From: Ruminococcus champanellensis 18P13 = JCM 17042
GTDB taxonomy: Bacteria; Bacillota; Clostridia; Oscillospirales; Ruminococcaceae
NCBI RefSeq assembly: GCF_000210095.1
Contig: NC_021039.1
Location: 2,416,196 to 2,451,996, forward strand
DNA: 35,801 bases
Reading direction: 5' to 3'
The position numbers and the translations under genes were made by a program. Each line of letters begins with the position of its first letter. The first letter of the stretch is position 1. Below, one piece after another: positions 15,957 through 24,217 of the stretch. The notes beneath the pieces are model-generated. The model made no database searches. It was given only the letters and a program-made list of their open reading frames with translations, and was not told the origin of the DNA.

Positions 15957-18920
15957 TTACTCAAGTCCCAGATTTTCACGCTTTCTGGTGATCTCGTCAT
16001 TGATATCGTCGTTGTATTTCATCAGCGTATCTCTCGGATTCGCTTCCACGTTGTTGACGGTCTCACGGAATGCGTTCATGATATTCCGGGTCACCGCATA
16101 GGACGCAGGAATAATGGGAATCTCCACCAGCTCATCCCGCTGGGCGCTCAGCTTTGCAAGCTCCTCGGAGGACCAGGACAGCTGCTTGAGGGCTTCGGTG
16201 TTTGCCGCATCAAACCGTCCCATCTGACCCAGCAGACCCTCGATGTTCATGCCGTATGCCACCTGGGTCTCAGTGGAGGAGAACCAGCGGACAAACTTCC
16301 ATGCGTTTTCCTTGTTTGCCACGCTGTTGAAGATGATGGCCGCACTGCCGGAGGAGTTGCTTGCGTGGGAAATGGTGCCGTCCTCATTCAGCGTGCCGGG
16401 CACGGTGGTGAAATCCCACAGACCCTTGATCTCCGGAGAAGCAACCTCCAACTGGTTGAAGAAGGTGTAGTTGGACACCACGATAGGATACAGACCGGTA
16501 CGGAACCGGCTGAATGCGTCATAGGTCTGTTCAAACTCATACTTGGTGTAAAATTCCGTCCAGGTCTCAAAGGACTGCACCGCCCGGATGTCGTCAAAGG
16601 TGGTGCGGGTCTGGGCGTCATTATAATAGTTGAGTCCCTTTTGCAAGGTCAGCATTGCGTAAGTATGACCAGCCTCCGTTGCGGGGGATACATTTGCCGG
16701 CGGCAGGATCAGACCAACCCCCATGTAGTTCCGCTGGAGCGCCGGCAGCATGTCGATCAGCTCCTGCCAGGTCTGGGGCGGAGCAGTAAAGCCAAGCTCA
16801 CTGAGAATGTCCTTCCGGTAGAACAGCATGGGCCAGTTCTGGGAAATGGGCAGACCGTAGGTGCCCCCTTCATACTGATACTGGACGGTGGCATACTTCT
16901 GGAACCAGCCTTCGGTTTCCTTGTAATCCGCAAACTGGGACATATCCACCAGCAGACCCCGTGCCGCCAGGTTCACCGGGAATTCGCCGCCGATGAACAG
17001 CGCCACATCCGGCTGCTTGTCTGCCAGAGCGGCTTCTACGATACCGCCCACAACCAGGTTCACGGAAACCGGGATGCCGGTCTTCTCCATAAAGTCGGAT
17101 TCTGCCAACTGCTTGACAACCTGTGCCTGGTCACGGCCAAGCTGTACCCAGACGTTCAGCACCTCATCGGATTCCCCGTCAATGTCGGACAGGGTGGTGT
17201 AATCCTCCGTAAAGGAGCCGATGAACGCCTTCCAGTTGAATGCCAGCTGGGAGAAGAATTTCTCGTCCACAGAGCTGAACTGCTGATCCGCAGAAGCCAG
17301 CTCGATATAGTCAACCTCCAGGGGCTGATCCCGGTAATCCCGCATCCAGGCGGAAATGGCGGTGATATTGTCCTTGATCTGGGTCATGTAATCCGGAATG
17401 CGGATGGGCTTTTCCATACACTTTTCCAGGATCACCGTCATCCGGGTCAGGGCAGCCGCCTCGGAGCCCTCCGTGCCGGACAGGGATTCGATCTCCCGCT
17501 GCACGGTGGTGAGCCGATCATACAGATCCTGGAACTCATCCAGGATCTCCGGGATCTTCTTGTGCACGTTATAGTCCGTGTACTTATCCGGATCCGGCCC
17601 GGTGATCATCAGGATCTTCCGGTAGCAGGTGTTCAGATCCAGCACGATGGAATCCAGCCGCCGCATAGCGTCCCCGATCTCTCCGGGCACAACCTCCAGC
17701 GTCAGGGTATGTACCTGGTCAGCGGTCAGATATACATATATATAATCACCGCTTGCATCCTTGGGAGAGGTAACGCTCCAGTCCGTGTCGTAGTAGAACT
17801 TGATCTGGTTCAGTTCCTCATACTGCACCTTTCCGTCCACCAGCAGCCGCCGGTTGGAGTAGAAGCCCCGCATATCCTGCTGCCGGGCCTTGATGCCGAT
17901 CTTGTACCAGCCATCCCCGGTGAGCTTGTTGGACTCCTTGTCGTTGATGTTCCAGGTAATGGTCTGCAACGCCTTTTTCCAGTTGCCGCTGCCAATGGTG
18001 TTGTACACCATCTTGGTAGGATTGGAGGGGGATGCCAGGTAGGAGGAATTGTCATAGGTGGGATACAGAGTGGAGTCGGACTTGTAGTCCGCCTGCTCAC
18101 CCTCCAGCCGGATCATGGTAGGGGGGGTAGAGGACAGGGCAGAGGCATCCGGCTTGGAGTCCCCATAGGGGGCAGCCTGCTCCGGCTGGGAGAAGGCGAT
18201 ATACTCCAGGGCGATATTCGCCTTTACGCCGCTGAGGGTCAGAGTGTGGGTGCCTGCCTCCAGGTAGAAGATCAGCGGATCATTGAACAGACCATCCACA
18301 TCCTGTAGGTAGGTGGACATCCAGGCACCGCTCTGGATCTGAGAGGGACGCACCTGGTTGCCCCGGCTGTCCACATAAATATCCTTTTCGTTGACCCACC
18401 GCTTGTTCAGGGTGATCCGGGAGGCAGTGTCATAGGGGGATTCCCCGTCAATGAGCATGGAAAGCTCAATGGTGGTGGCTGTGGTCTCGAGGGGGAAATA
18501 GGACATTTTTGCGCAATACACGCCGCTCTGGGCAACGGTGAATTTGTAGTTGACCTTCCCCTCGGAGCTGTCCCAGATCAGCACATTGTCCTTGGTGTCC
18601 CCCTCCGTGCCGTAGGAGCCAACTGAGAAATTGCCCCCCTCTGTGGAGTCATACTCTGCGCCGGGCATCATGATCTCCACGTCCGGCCGGCTGCTGCCGC
18701 TGTAAACGTCGTAATAGTCGCTGTAGGTATGCTGCTCAACGTACAGAGGGTTCTCGCCCTCTGTGGATTCCACCGTCAGCAGGGAGGTGTCCTCCGCCGC
18801 AGCCGACTTGTCCGCCGCTGCAAATGCTGAAAACGGAACCGCCGTCAGGGACAGCGCCGCCGCAAGAATGGCTGACAGCGCCCCAGCTGCCGCTTTTCTT
18901 TTCTTTCTTGTGTTTCTCAC
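15957..18920 (-). CDS. Very large extracellular solute-binding protein with N-terminal jelly-roll-like modules
   Basis: At 987 residues this is more than twice the usual length of a sugar-binding protein. The signal peptide ends near SAFAA (residue 34), and there is no lipobox. Two all-beta segments of the galactose-binding/CBM type are suggested at about 60-245 (ending THTLTLSGVKANIALEYIAF) and 270-432 (beginning MIRLEGEQADY, ending RRLDSIVLDLN). A helical linker spans about 435-570. A family-1 type binding domain spans about 585-970, with NVWVQLGRDQ, DVALFIGGEF, YGLPISQNWPMLFYRKDIL and the ENAWKFVRWF motif near its end. The start is GTG 18920, with GGAG upstream. As first gene of the operon it is expected to be the most abundant product. 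Confidence 0.9.
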   Translation of the reverse strand: MRNTRKKRKAAAGALSAILAAALSLTAVPFSAFAAADKSAAAEDTSLLTVESTEGENPLYVEQHTYSDYYDVYSGSSRPDVEIMMPGAEYDSTEGGNFSVGSYGTEGDTKDNVLIWDSSEGKVNYKFTVAQSGVYCAKMSYFPLETTATTIELSMLIDGESPYDTASRITLNKRWVNEKDIYVDSRGNQVRPSQIQSGAWMSTYLQDVDGLFNDPLIFYLEAGTHTLTLSGVKANIALEYIAFSQPEQAAPYGDSKPDASALSSTPPTMIRLEGEQADYKSDSTLYPTYDNSSYLASPSNPTKMVYNTIGSGNWKKALQTITWNINDKESNKLTGDGWYKIGIKARQQDMRGFYSNRRLLVDGKVQYEELNQIKFYYDTDWSVTSPKDASGDYIYVYLTADQVHTLTLEVVPGEIGDAMRRLDSIVLDLNTCYRKILMITGPDPDKYTDYNVHKKIPEILDEFQDLYDRLTTVQREIESLSGTEGSEAAALTRMTVILEKCMEKPIRIPDYMTQIKDNITAISAWMRDYRDQPLEVDYIELASADQQFSSVDEKFFSQLAFNWKAFIGSFTEDYTTLSDIDGESDEVLNVWVQLGRDQAQVVKQLAESDFMEKTGIPVSVNLVVGGIVEAALADKQPDVALFIGGEFPVNLAARGLLVDMSQFADYKETEGWFQKYATVQYQYEGGTYGLPISQNWPMLFYRKDILSELGFTAPPQTWQELIDMLPALQRNYMGVGLILPPANVSPATEAGHTYAMLTLQKGLNYYNDAQTRTTFDDIRAVQSFETWTEFYTKYEFEQTYDAFSRFRTGLYPIVVSNYTFFNQLEVASPEIKGLWDFTTVPGTLNEDGTISHASNSSGSAAIIFNSVANKENAWKFVRWFSSTETQVAYGMNIEGLLGQMGRFDAANTEALKQLSWSSEELAKLSAQRDELVEIPIIPASYAVTRNIMNAFRETVNNVEANPRDTLMKYNDDINDEITRKRENLGLE

Positions 18921-19289
18921 GTTTCTCCGCCTTTCTGTGCCTCCGGCAGGCTGTGGTCTGCCTGCCCACGAAAATCAGTCATCTCAGCGCAGCGCCCCGG
19001 AGCCAAGCCTGCCGCTCTGGGAGCACTGCGTTAATAAATATATTTTTCTTTTGCATCCAAGCTGTCCGATTTGCACAAGTGTACGAAATTATTATACCAA
19101 CCGGCAAGCAATTTGTCAAGGTGTAGAAAAAAGGTTTTCTGCGCCATGGTATAATTGTGTAGGATGCAAAGAGGTTCTCCTCTGTCCCGGCTGTATATTA
19201 ACAGATCACAGGACTGCCGGGAGATTAAATAAAAAGATACCAGCTTTATTTAAGGAATATATTGCTCTGCATTCGGATACATTTTGCAG
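18921..19289. other. Intergenic region: leader and promoter of the eight-gene ABC operon
   Basis: No gene is supported here. It holds the leftward promoter at 19091-19119 and a leader of about 160 bases. Near the start codon, GGCAGGC and GCCTGCC (18945-18966) form a 7-bp hairpin. A short AT-only inverted repeat, TTAAATAAA and TTTATTTAA, lies near 19226-19254 after the solitary binding-protein gene. No riboswitch was recognised. Confidence 0.5.
19091..19119 (-). promoter_or_regulatory. Perfect consensus promoter of the eight-gene ABC operon
   Basis: On the minus strand TTGACA and TATAAT are separated by exactly 17 bp, matching 12 of 12 consensus positions. The start site would be near 19083. 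A promoter this strong on a transport operon usually needs a repressor, but no operator could be identified with confidence. Confidence 0.85.
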
Positions 19290-20960
19290 CTATTCAAAAT
19301 GCTTGGCATCCGCAAAGAACACCTGCCCGGTAAAGGGGTCAAATGCCAGATCCTCATTATCCGGCCGGAATACAAGATATTCCTGCTTGTAAAACAGAGG
19401 GATGAAACAAGCGTCCTCCAGCAGTAGCCGTTCCGCCGCCCGGTAATGCTCCAGTGTACCGCTGAGGTTTTCCACCCCGGCAGCCTCCTGTAGCTGCGCC
19501 TGCACATCCCGGAGGGTCTGCTCCGACATGCCCAGCATCCCCTGCTGCTCCAGTAGCTGCTGCAGCGCCCCTGCCGGGCTGTTGTAGTCACTGCCCGTGC
19601 CATACAGGGCGATGGCATACTCCCCGTCCTGCAGCCGCTGTGCATAGGTTTCCGGATCCACCGGGTCGATGCCGATGTAAAAGCCGAACAGATCGCTCCA
19701 CCGGCGCACGATCTCATGGAGCGCCGCATAGTCCGTCAGCCCCGCCGGCACCAGGATCTGCGCACTTTCCAGGGAGGCAATGCCCAGCTCCTCCAGCGCC
19801 TGGGTGTACAGAACCGCCGCATCCTGCCCGGCAGGCTGAACGGATTGCTGGGATACCAGCTCCCGGTATTCCTTCCCCAGCATCCGCACAGCCGGGGGCA
19901 CCAGGGCGGACGCCTCCGTGGTGTCCGCACCCAGCATGGCAGCATAGTCCGCCGACCGTGCGCCCAGGGACAGCGCCTTTCGCAAGGAGGCGTTCGAGTA
20001 CTGGGAATGCCGGGGGTTGAAGATCAGCCCATAGGTAACGCTTTCGTAGGATAAAGTTGTATACTTGCCGCTGGCGGCGTAGCTGCTGTCCGCCGTAATC
20101 AGACAGTCGGTGAGGGAATCCCGGAAATTCTGCTCCGCCTTCTGGGCATCCTGGATGTAGAAGGTCAGATTGGAGGGATACACCTGCTTTGCCCGGCTGT
20201 TCAGGGCATTCCGCCGCATATAGATCTGGTTCTCCTTGCCGTAGGGATCGTAGAACCACATACGCAGGTAAAAGGCTCCGTTGGAGATCACCGAGTCCTC
20301 ATCCAGCCCATAGCGTCCCTTGCAGCCGTAGAAAAAGCTGGGATTACAGGGCATGGCGGCAGTGGTGGCAAGCAGAGAAAGGAAGTTTGCATCCGGTCTG
20401 TCCAGGGTGAACACCACCGTGTAGGTGTCCGATGCGTCCACTCCGATCTGGGTGCAGTCCAACTCTCCATCCATGATCCTCTGCCCGTTTTTCAGGGCGG
20501 CAAACCGCTCCCGGTAGGGGGAGTCGGTCCGGGGATCAAACAGCCGCTGAAAGGCATACACAAAATCTGCGGCAGTCACTGGAGCGGCATGCTTCGCCGC
20601 ATCCTCACTGTCCGTCCGGGTGGCCTCCTGCCGGGCATCCCCCAGGGAGTACCAGTAGTTATCCTTCCGCATGTGGACGGTGTAGGTACAGCCGTCCGGG
20701 GAGATCTCATAGGATTCCGCCACATCCGGAACAACGTTCCCCGTGTCATCCATCCGGAACAGACCGGAAAACAGATTCCCGATCACCGTCAGAGAGGCTT
20801 CATCCGTGGCAAGCTGGGGATCCAGGCTTTGCGGATTTGCGTCCAGCGTGTAGCTGAACAAATAGCCGGCACCGGTGCCCCTGTCCTTTTCACAGCCCCC
20901 CAGCATCGGGGCTGTCGCCAGCAGCAGACAAAGGAACCCTGCCGTAATTCTCTGGTTCAA
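19290..20960 (-). CDS. OppA-type peptide-binding lipoprotein (SBP family 5)
   Basis: This 556-residue lipoprotein has a signal peptide ending in the lipobox LGGC (C23), so it is lipid-anchored on the outer face of the membrane. Family-5 signatures follow: SLDPQLATDEAS, ESYEISPDGCTYTVHMRKD, and the VTAADFVYAFQRLFDP segment near residue 130. It would bind oligopeptides for an Opp-type importer, but no permease or ATPase genes are adjacent. The start codon must be TTG 20960, because a TGA lies 12 bases upstream in frame and there is no ATG before the signal peptide. The stop of a 7-codon frame behind an AAGGAG site overlaps this TTG. It has its own promoter at 21030-21058. Confidence 0.9.
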   Translation of the reverse strand: MNQRITAGFLCLLLATAPMLGGCEKDRGTGAGYLFSYTLDANPQSLDPQLATDEASLTVIGNLFSGLFRMDDTGNVVPDVAESYEISPDGCTYTVHMRKDNYWYSLGDARQEATRTDSEDAAKHAAPVTAADFVYAFQRLFDPRTDSPYRERFAALKNGQRIMDGELDCTQIGVDASDTYTVVFTLDRPDANFLSLLATTAAMPCNPSFFYGCKGRYGLDEDSVISNGAFYLRMWFYDPYGKENQIYMRRNALNSRAKQVYPSNLTFYIQDAQKAEQNFRDSLTDCLITADSSYAASGKYTTLSYESVTYGLIFNPRHSQYSNASLRKALSLGARSADYAAMLGADTTEASALVPPAVRMLGKEYRELVSQQSVQPAGQDAAVLYTQALEELGIASLESAQILVPAGLTDYAALHEIVRRWSDLFGFYIGIDPVDPETYAQRLQDGEYAIALYGTGSDYNSPAGALQQLLEQQGMLGMSEQTLRDVQAQLQEAAGVENLSGTLEHYRAAERLLLEDACFIPLFYKQEYLVFRPDNEDLAFDPFTGQVFFADAKHFE

Positions 20961-21003
20961 TGCTTCCCATCACCATCCATTTCTCCTTTTTGCAAAAGGG
21001 CAC

Positions 21004-21026
21004 AAAAAAGGAGCGTTATACGCTCC
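21004..21026 (-). terminator. Rho-independent terminator of nrdDG
   Basis: Read leftward, GGAGCG and CGCTCC pair around TATAA, followed by seven T bases. It lies about 70 bases past the nrdG stop. It also directly follows the -10 box of the next gene's promoter, so the two signals overlap. Confidence 0.8.
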
Positions 21027-21029
21027 TCC

Positions 21030-21058
21030 ATTATAGCATATTTTACGTCCCATAGCAA
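21030..21058 (-). promoter_or_regulatory. Promoter of the OppA-type lipoprotein gene
   Basis: On the minus strand TTGCTA and TATAAT are separated by 17 bp. The predicted start lies inside the terminator hairpin at 21004-21026, so the transcript would begin part-way through the hairpin. Confidence 0.6.
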
Positions 21059-21097
21059 GAGCCGGAAACTGTGCAAAAAGCGCCAATCACTGTGCAA

Positions 21098-21604
21098 TTA
21101 AAGCGATTCCAACACAACCGTGCTGCCGGATTCCAGACTTTTCTGTACATCAATGAACCGTTGGTTGGAGCTGCCCTTGAAATGCAGCTCATAGCTTTTC
21201 TTGTCCTGCTCAAATCTGCCGTCCACCAGATAATCCGTCACCTCCAGCAGTGCCCGATATCCGTTTTCCTGGTTGGCATCCTCCAGCAGCTTTTCATAGG
21301 TAAAGCCGGTGTAGGTAATGATATTCAACCCCCGCTGCCGCAGCTTCGCCCCAAGCTCCGCCAGAACTGATGCCTGACAGAAGGGCTCGCCGCCGCTGAA
21401 GGTGACTCCGTCCAGCAGGGGGTTGGCGTCGATCCGTGCCAGTAGCTGGGCGCAGTCCGTGTCCGTGCCGCCTGCAAAATCATGGGTCTGGGGATTGTGG
21501 CAGCCGGGGCAGTGGTGGGGACAGCCCTGGACAAAAATGGTGAAGCGGATGCCGGGGCCGTCTACGATGGAGTCGTTTTCCGTGCCTGCAAGTCTCAGTG
21601 TCAT
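21098..21604 (-). CDS. nrdG: Anaerobic ribonucleoside-triphosphate reductase activating protein
   Basis: This 168-residue radical-SAM activase uses S-adenosylmethionine and a [4Fe-4S] cluster to place the glycyl radical on NrdD. The cluster motif CxxxCxxC is CPHHCPGC at residues 28-35. The preceding DGPGIRFTIFVQG and the later FSGGEPF (SAM-contacting GGE) are typical. The length is normal. The start at 21604 has GGAGG 5-6 bases upstream. It follows nrdD by 59 bases containing a long hairpin (21623-21651), and the two genes share one promoter. The terminator is at 21004-21026. Confidence 0.96.
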   Translation of the reverse strand: MTLRLAGTENDSIVDGPGIRFTIFVQGCPHHCPGCHNPQTHDFAGGTDTDCAQLLARIDANPLLDGVTFSGGEPFCQASVLAELGAKLRQRGLNIITYTGFTYEKLLEDANQENGYRALLEVTDYLVDGRFEQDKKSYELHFKGSSNQRFIDVQKSLESGSTVVLESL

Positions 21605-21622
21605 ATGATCCTCCTATAAAAG

Positions 21623-21651
21623 CAGCACCCCACAGAGCCTGTAGGGTACTG
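21623..21651 (-). other. Stem-loop between nrdD and nrdG
   Basis: The 13-base arms CAGTACCCTACAG and CTGTGGGGTGCTG (minus strand) pair with two G-U wobbles around a GCT loop, followed by CTTTTATA. It could stabilise the upstream message, partly terminate, or mark a processing site that sets the NrdD:NrdG ratio. Confidence 0.5.
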
Positions 21652-21663
21652 TCCTTCTATGCA

Positions 21664-23988
21664 TCAAACGCTGTGCTTTACCCGATCCCGTTCTTCCGCA
21701 CGCTTTGCGTTGTTGAACCGATCCACCGTGCCTACCAGATAGCCGGTGATACGGCGGATCCGCTCAAAGCCCACGCCGTCCTCCTCGTTTCTGCCGCACT
21801 TGGGGCAGGTGTCTCCGATGATGCCGGTATAGCCGCAGCAGGGATCATGATCCACCGGGTGGTTGATGGCACCGTAGCCGATGCCTGCTTCCTTCATGTA
21901 GCGAACCACCTTTTCAAACGCAGGCAGGTTCTCCACCGGATCTCCGTTCAGCTCGATATAGCTGATGTGTCCAGCATTGGTCAGTGCGTGGTAGGGTGCC
22001 TCGATGCGGATCTTGTCCACTGCGCTGATGGGGTAATACACGGGCACATGGAAGCTGTTGGTGTAGTACTCCCGATCCGTCACGCCGGGGATGATACCGA
22101 AGCGCTTTGCATCCATCCGGACAAATCTGCCGGACAGCCCCTCCGCCGGAGTCGCCAGCAAAGAGAAGTTCAGACCGGTGCGCTTGCTTTCCTCATCCAA
22201 CCGGTTCCGCATAGCGGTAACGATCTCCAGGCCAAGCTCTCTTGCCTCCTCGCTTTCCCCGTGATGCTTGCCGATCAGCGCCTTCAGGGTCTCCGCCAGA
22301 CCGATGAAGCCAACGGACAAAGTGCCGTGCTTGAGCACCTCTCCCACTTCATCATCCGGCCCCAGCTTTTCGGAGTCGATCCATACCCCCTGTCCCATCA
22401 GGAAGGGGTAGTTGCGGACTTTTTTCTGGGACTGGATCTTGAACCGGTGCATCAACTGGTTGATGGCAAGATCCATCATTTCATCCAGAGAATCAAAGAA
22501 TGCACCCACGTTGTGATCCGCCTTGATGGCAAGCCGGGGCAGGTTGATGGAGGTGAAGCTCAGATTGCCTCTGCCGCTGACGATCTCCCGCTCCGGATCG
22601 TATACATTGCCGATGACACGGGTGCGGCAGCCCATGTAGGCAACCTCCGTGTTGTAATCCCCGGGCTTGTAGTACTGGAGGTTAAAGGGCGCATCGATGA
22701 AGGAGAAGTTGGGGAACAGCCGCTTTGCGGATACCCGGCACGCCAGCTTCAGCAGGTCGTAGTTGGGATCCTCCGGGTTGTAGTTGATGCCCTCCTTCAC
22801 CTTGAAGATGTGAATGGGGAAAATGGGGGTCTCCCCGTTGCCCAGGCCAGCCTCGTTGGCAAGCAGTACGTTCTCAATAACCATTCTGCCCTCGGGGGAG
22901 GTATCGGTGCCGTAGTTGATGGAGCTGAAGGGGGTCTGGGCGCCGGCACGGCTGTTCATGGTGTTCAGATTGTGGATCAGTGCCTCCATCGCCTGGTAGG
23001 TGGCACGGTTGGTTTCCTTATAGGCTGCCTTGACCGCAAAATCCTGGATCTTCTTTGCCAGCGCCTCACTGCCGCAGATCTCCGTCAGCCCGGGCAGTTC
23101 TGCCTCCCGGTAGCCGTTGTTGTCCGCCAGGATCGGGGTCAGTCCCTGCTCCTGCTGTACCTGGGCAGCCAGCCGCTCGGACAGCTTGTCGCACTCGTTC
23201 AGCTCCAGTCCGCATTCCATTGCCAGGCAGCGGGCAATGTTCTGGGCATATCTTGCACGATAGGTTTTCTTCACGCCCTCCGCCATTGCATAGTCAAAGT
23301 TGGGTACACTCTGTCCCCCGTGCTGATCGTTCTGGTTGGACTGGATGGCGATGCACGCCAGAGCGGAATAGCTGGCAATGTCATTTGGCTCCCGCAGGTA
23401 GCCATGACCGGTGGAAAAACCATCCTTGAACAGCTTGATCAGATCGATCTGACAGCAGGTAGTAGTCAGAGTCAGGAAGTCCAGGTCATGAATGTGGATA
23501 TCCCCGTTGATGTGCGCCTTCGCCTCCTGGGGCTCCAGCACATACATTTCGTAAAACTCCTTGGCGGAAACGGAGCCGTACTTGAGCATGGTGCCCATGG
23601 CAGTGTCCCCGTCAATGTTTGCATTCTCCCGCTTGATGTCGCTGTCCTTTGCCGGGTTGAAGGTCAGCTCGTTCAGAACCGTCATCAGATTGGTTTTCAT
23701 TTCCCGGGAACGGGTACGTTCATACCGGTACAAAATGTACGCCTTTGCGGTAGCGGCATGCCCCTCCTCGATCAGGGTCTTCTCCACCAGATCCTGCACC
23801 TGTTCCACGGTGGGAACCTGTCCCGGGTACTTCTCCTCCACCAGGGCGCATACCCGAGCAGCAATCTGCATGGCTTCCTCAAAGTTGGTGCCGCCTACCG
23901 ACTGGGCCGCCCGGAAAATCGCATTTGCGATCTTTTCCATGTTGAACGGAACCTTTCTTCCGTCTCGCTTGATAATGTGAATCAGCAT
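21664..23988 (-). CDS. nrdD: Class III anaerobic ribonucleoside-triphosphate reductase
   Basis: This 774-residue glycyl-radical enzyme makes deoxyribonucleotides from ribonucleoside triphosphates without oxygen. An N-terminal ATP-cone (IKRDGRKVPFNMEKIANAIF onward, residues 1-90) gives allosteric control. The C-terminus has the zinc site, CC at 717-718 and CPKC at 728-731. The radical loop follows as RITGYLVGTVDRFN, with the radical glycine at about 749. I place the start at 23988, where GGAGGGGA precedes the ATG, not at an upstream in-frame ATG at 24024, which lies inside the operator. It is transcribed with nrdG from 24056-24084 and is probably controlled by NrdR. Confidence 0.97.
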   Translation of the reverse strand: MLIHIIKRDGRKVPFNMEKIANAIFRAAQSVGGTNFEEAMQIAARVCALVEEKYPGQVPTVEQVQDLVEKTLIEEGHAATAKAYILYRYERTRSREMKTNLMTVLNELTFNPAKDSDIKRENANIDGDTAMGTMLKYGSVSAKEFYEMYVLEPQEAKAHINGDIHIHDLDFLTLTTTCCQIDLIKLFKDGFSTGHGYLREPNDIASYSALACIAIQSNQNDQHGGQSVPNFDYAMAEGVKKTYRARYAQNIARCLAMECGLELNECDKLSERLAAQVQQEQGLTPILADNNGYREAELPGLTEICGSEALAKKIQDFAVKAAYKETNRATYQAMEALIHNLNTMNSRAGAQTPFSSINYGTDTSPEGRMVIENVLLANEAGLGNGETPIFPIHIFKVKEGINYNPEDPNYDLLKLACRVSAKRLFPNFSFIDAPFNLQYYKPGDYNTEVAYMGCRTRVIGNVYDPEREIVSGRGNLSFTSINLPRLAIKADHNVGAFFDSLDEMMDLAINQLMHRFKIQSQKKVRNYPFLMGQGVWIDSEKLGPDDEVGEVLKHGTLSVGFIGLAETLKALIGKHHGESEEARELGLEIVTAMRNRLDEESKRTGLNFSLLATPAEGLSGRFVRMDAKRFGIIPGVTDREYYTNSFHVPVYYPISAVDKIRIEAPYHALTNAGHISYIELNGDPVENLPAFEKVVRYMKEAGIGYGAINHPVDHDPCCGYTGIIGDTCPKCGRNEEDGVGFERIRRITGYLVGTVDRFNNAKRAEERDRVKHSV

Positions 23989-24013
23989 ATTCTTCCCCTC
24001 CGACATATATTCA

Positions 24014-24039
24014 CTAAACCACAAGATATTGTGGTTTAG
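24014..24039. promoter_or_regulatory. NrdR-like operator upstream of nrdD
   Basis: The arms CTAAACCACAA and TTGTGGTTTAG form an 11-bp perfect inverted repeat around GATA. The inner 16 bases (24019-24034, CCACAAGATATTGTGG) match 13 of 16 positions of the NrdR box ACACWATATATWGTGT. It lies about 10-35 bases downstream of the predicted nrdD start site. A near-copy is present at 24218-24233. Confidence 0.7.
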
Positions 24040-24055
24040 AACTGTGCTGTTATCT

Positions 24056-24084
24056 AGTATATCGGATTTTCATGGGATTGTCAA
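24056..24084 (-). promoter_or_regulatory. Sigma-A promoter of nrdDG
   Basis: On the minus strand TTGACA and TATACT are separated by 17 bp, so 11 of 12 positions match. The transcript would start near 24049 and run straight into the NrdR-like palindrome. Confidence 0.85.
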
Positions 24085-24217
24085 GCCGCCAAATCCAAAA
24101 CATTGCACAAAAATGCTCGCCCACTTTCGTATACAATGCCATGGTTTTTTTCGTAAAACCCCACAAACGCCGGTGCTATGCGGTTTTTCGAGGAAAAGCA
24201 TCCTTTTTCGGTTCAAA

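Noticed and set aside
15867-18308. 813-codon rightward frame opposite the giant binding protein
   Set aside because: Antisense shadow. It starts in the opposite gene's leader without a ribosome binding site and has no recognisable domain.
19072-19090. Possible operator around TTTGCACAAGTGTACGAAA next to the ABC operon promoter
   Set aside because: The halves match at only a few positions, so it is not a convincing palindrome or a cre site.
19150-19155. Rightward TATAAT in the 18921-19289 gap
   Set aside because: No -35 box at 16-18 bp and no rightward gene downstream.
19226-19254. TTAAATAAA / TTTATTTAA inverted repeat as terminator of the OppA-type gene
   Set aside because: Stem is entirely A/T with an 11-base loop, too weak to call. 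The terminator of this gene remains unidentified.
21598-24039. 813-codon rightward frame opposite nrdD
   Set aside because: Antisense shadow of a secure gene. It begins inside the nrdG start region and ends inside the nrdD operator.
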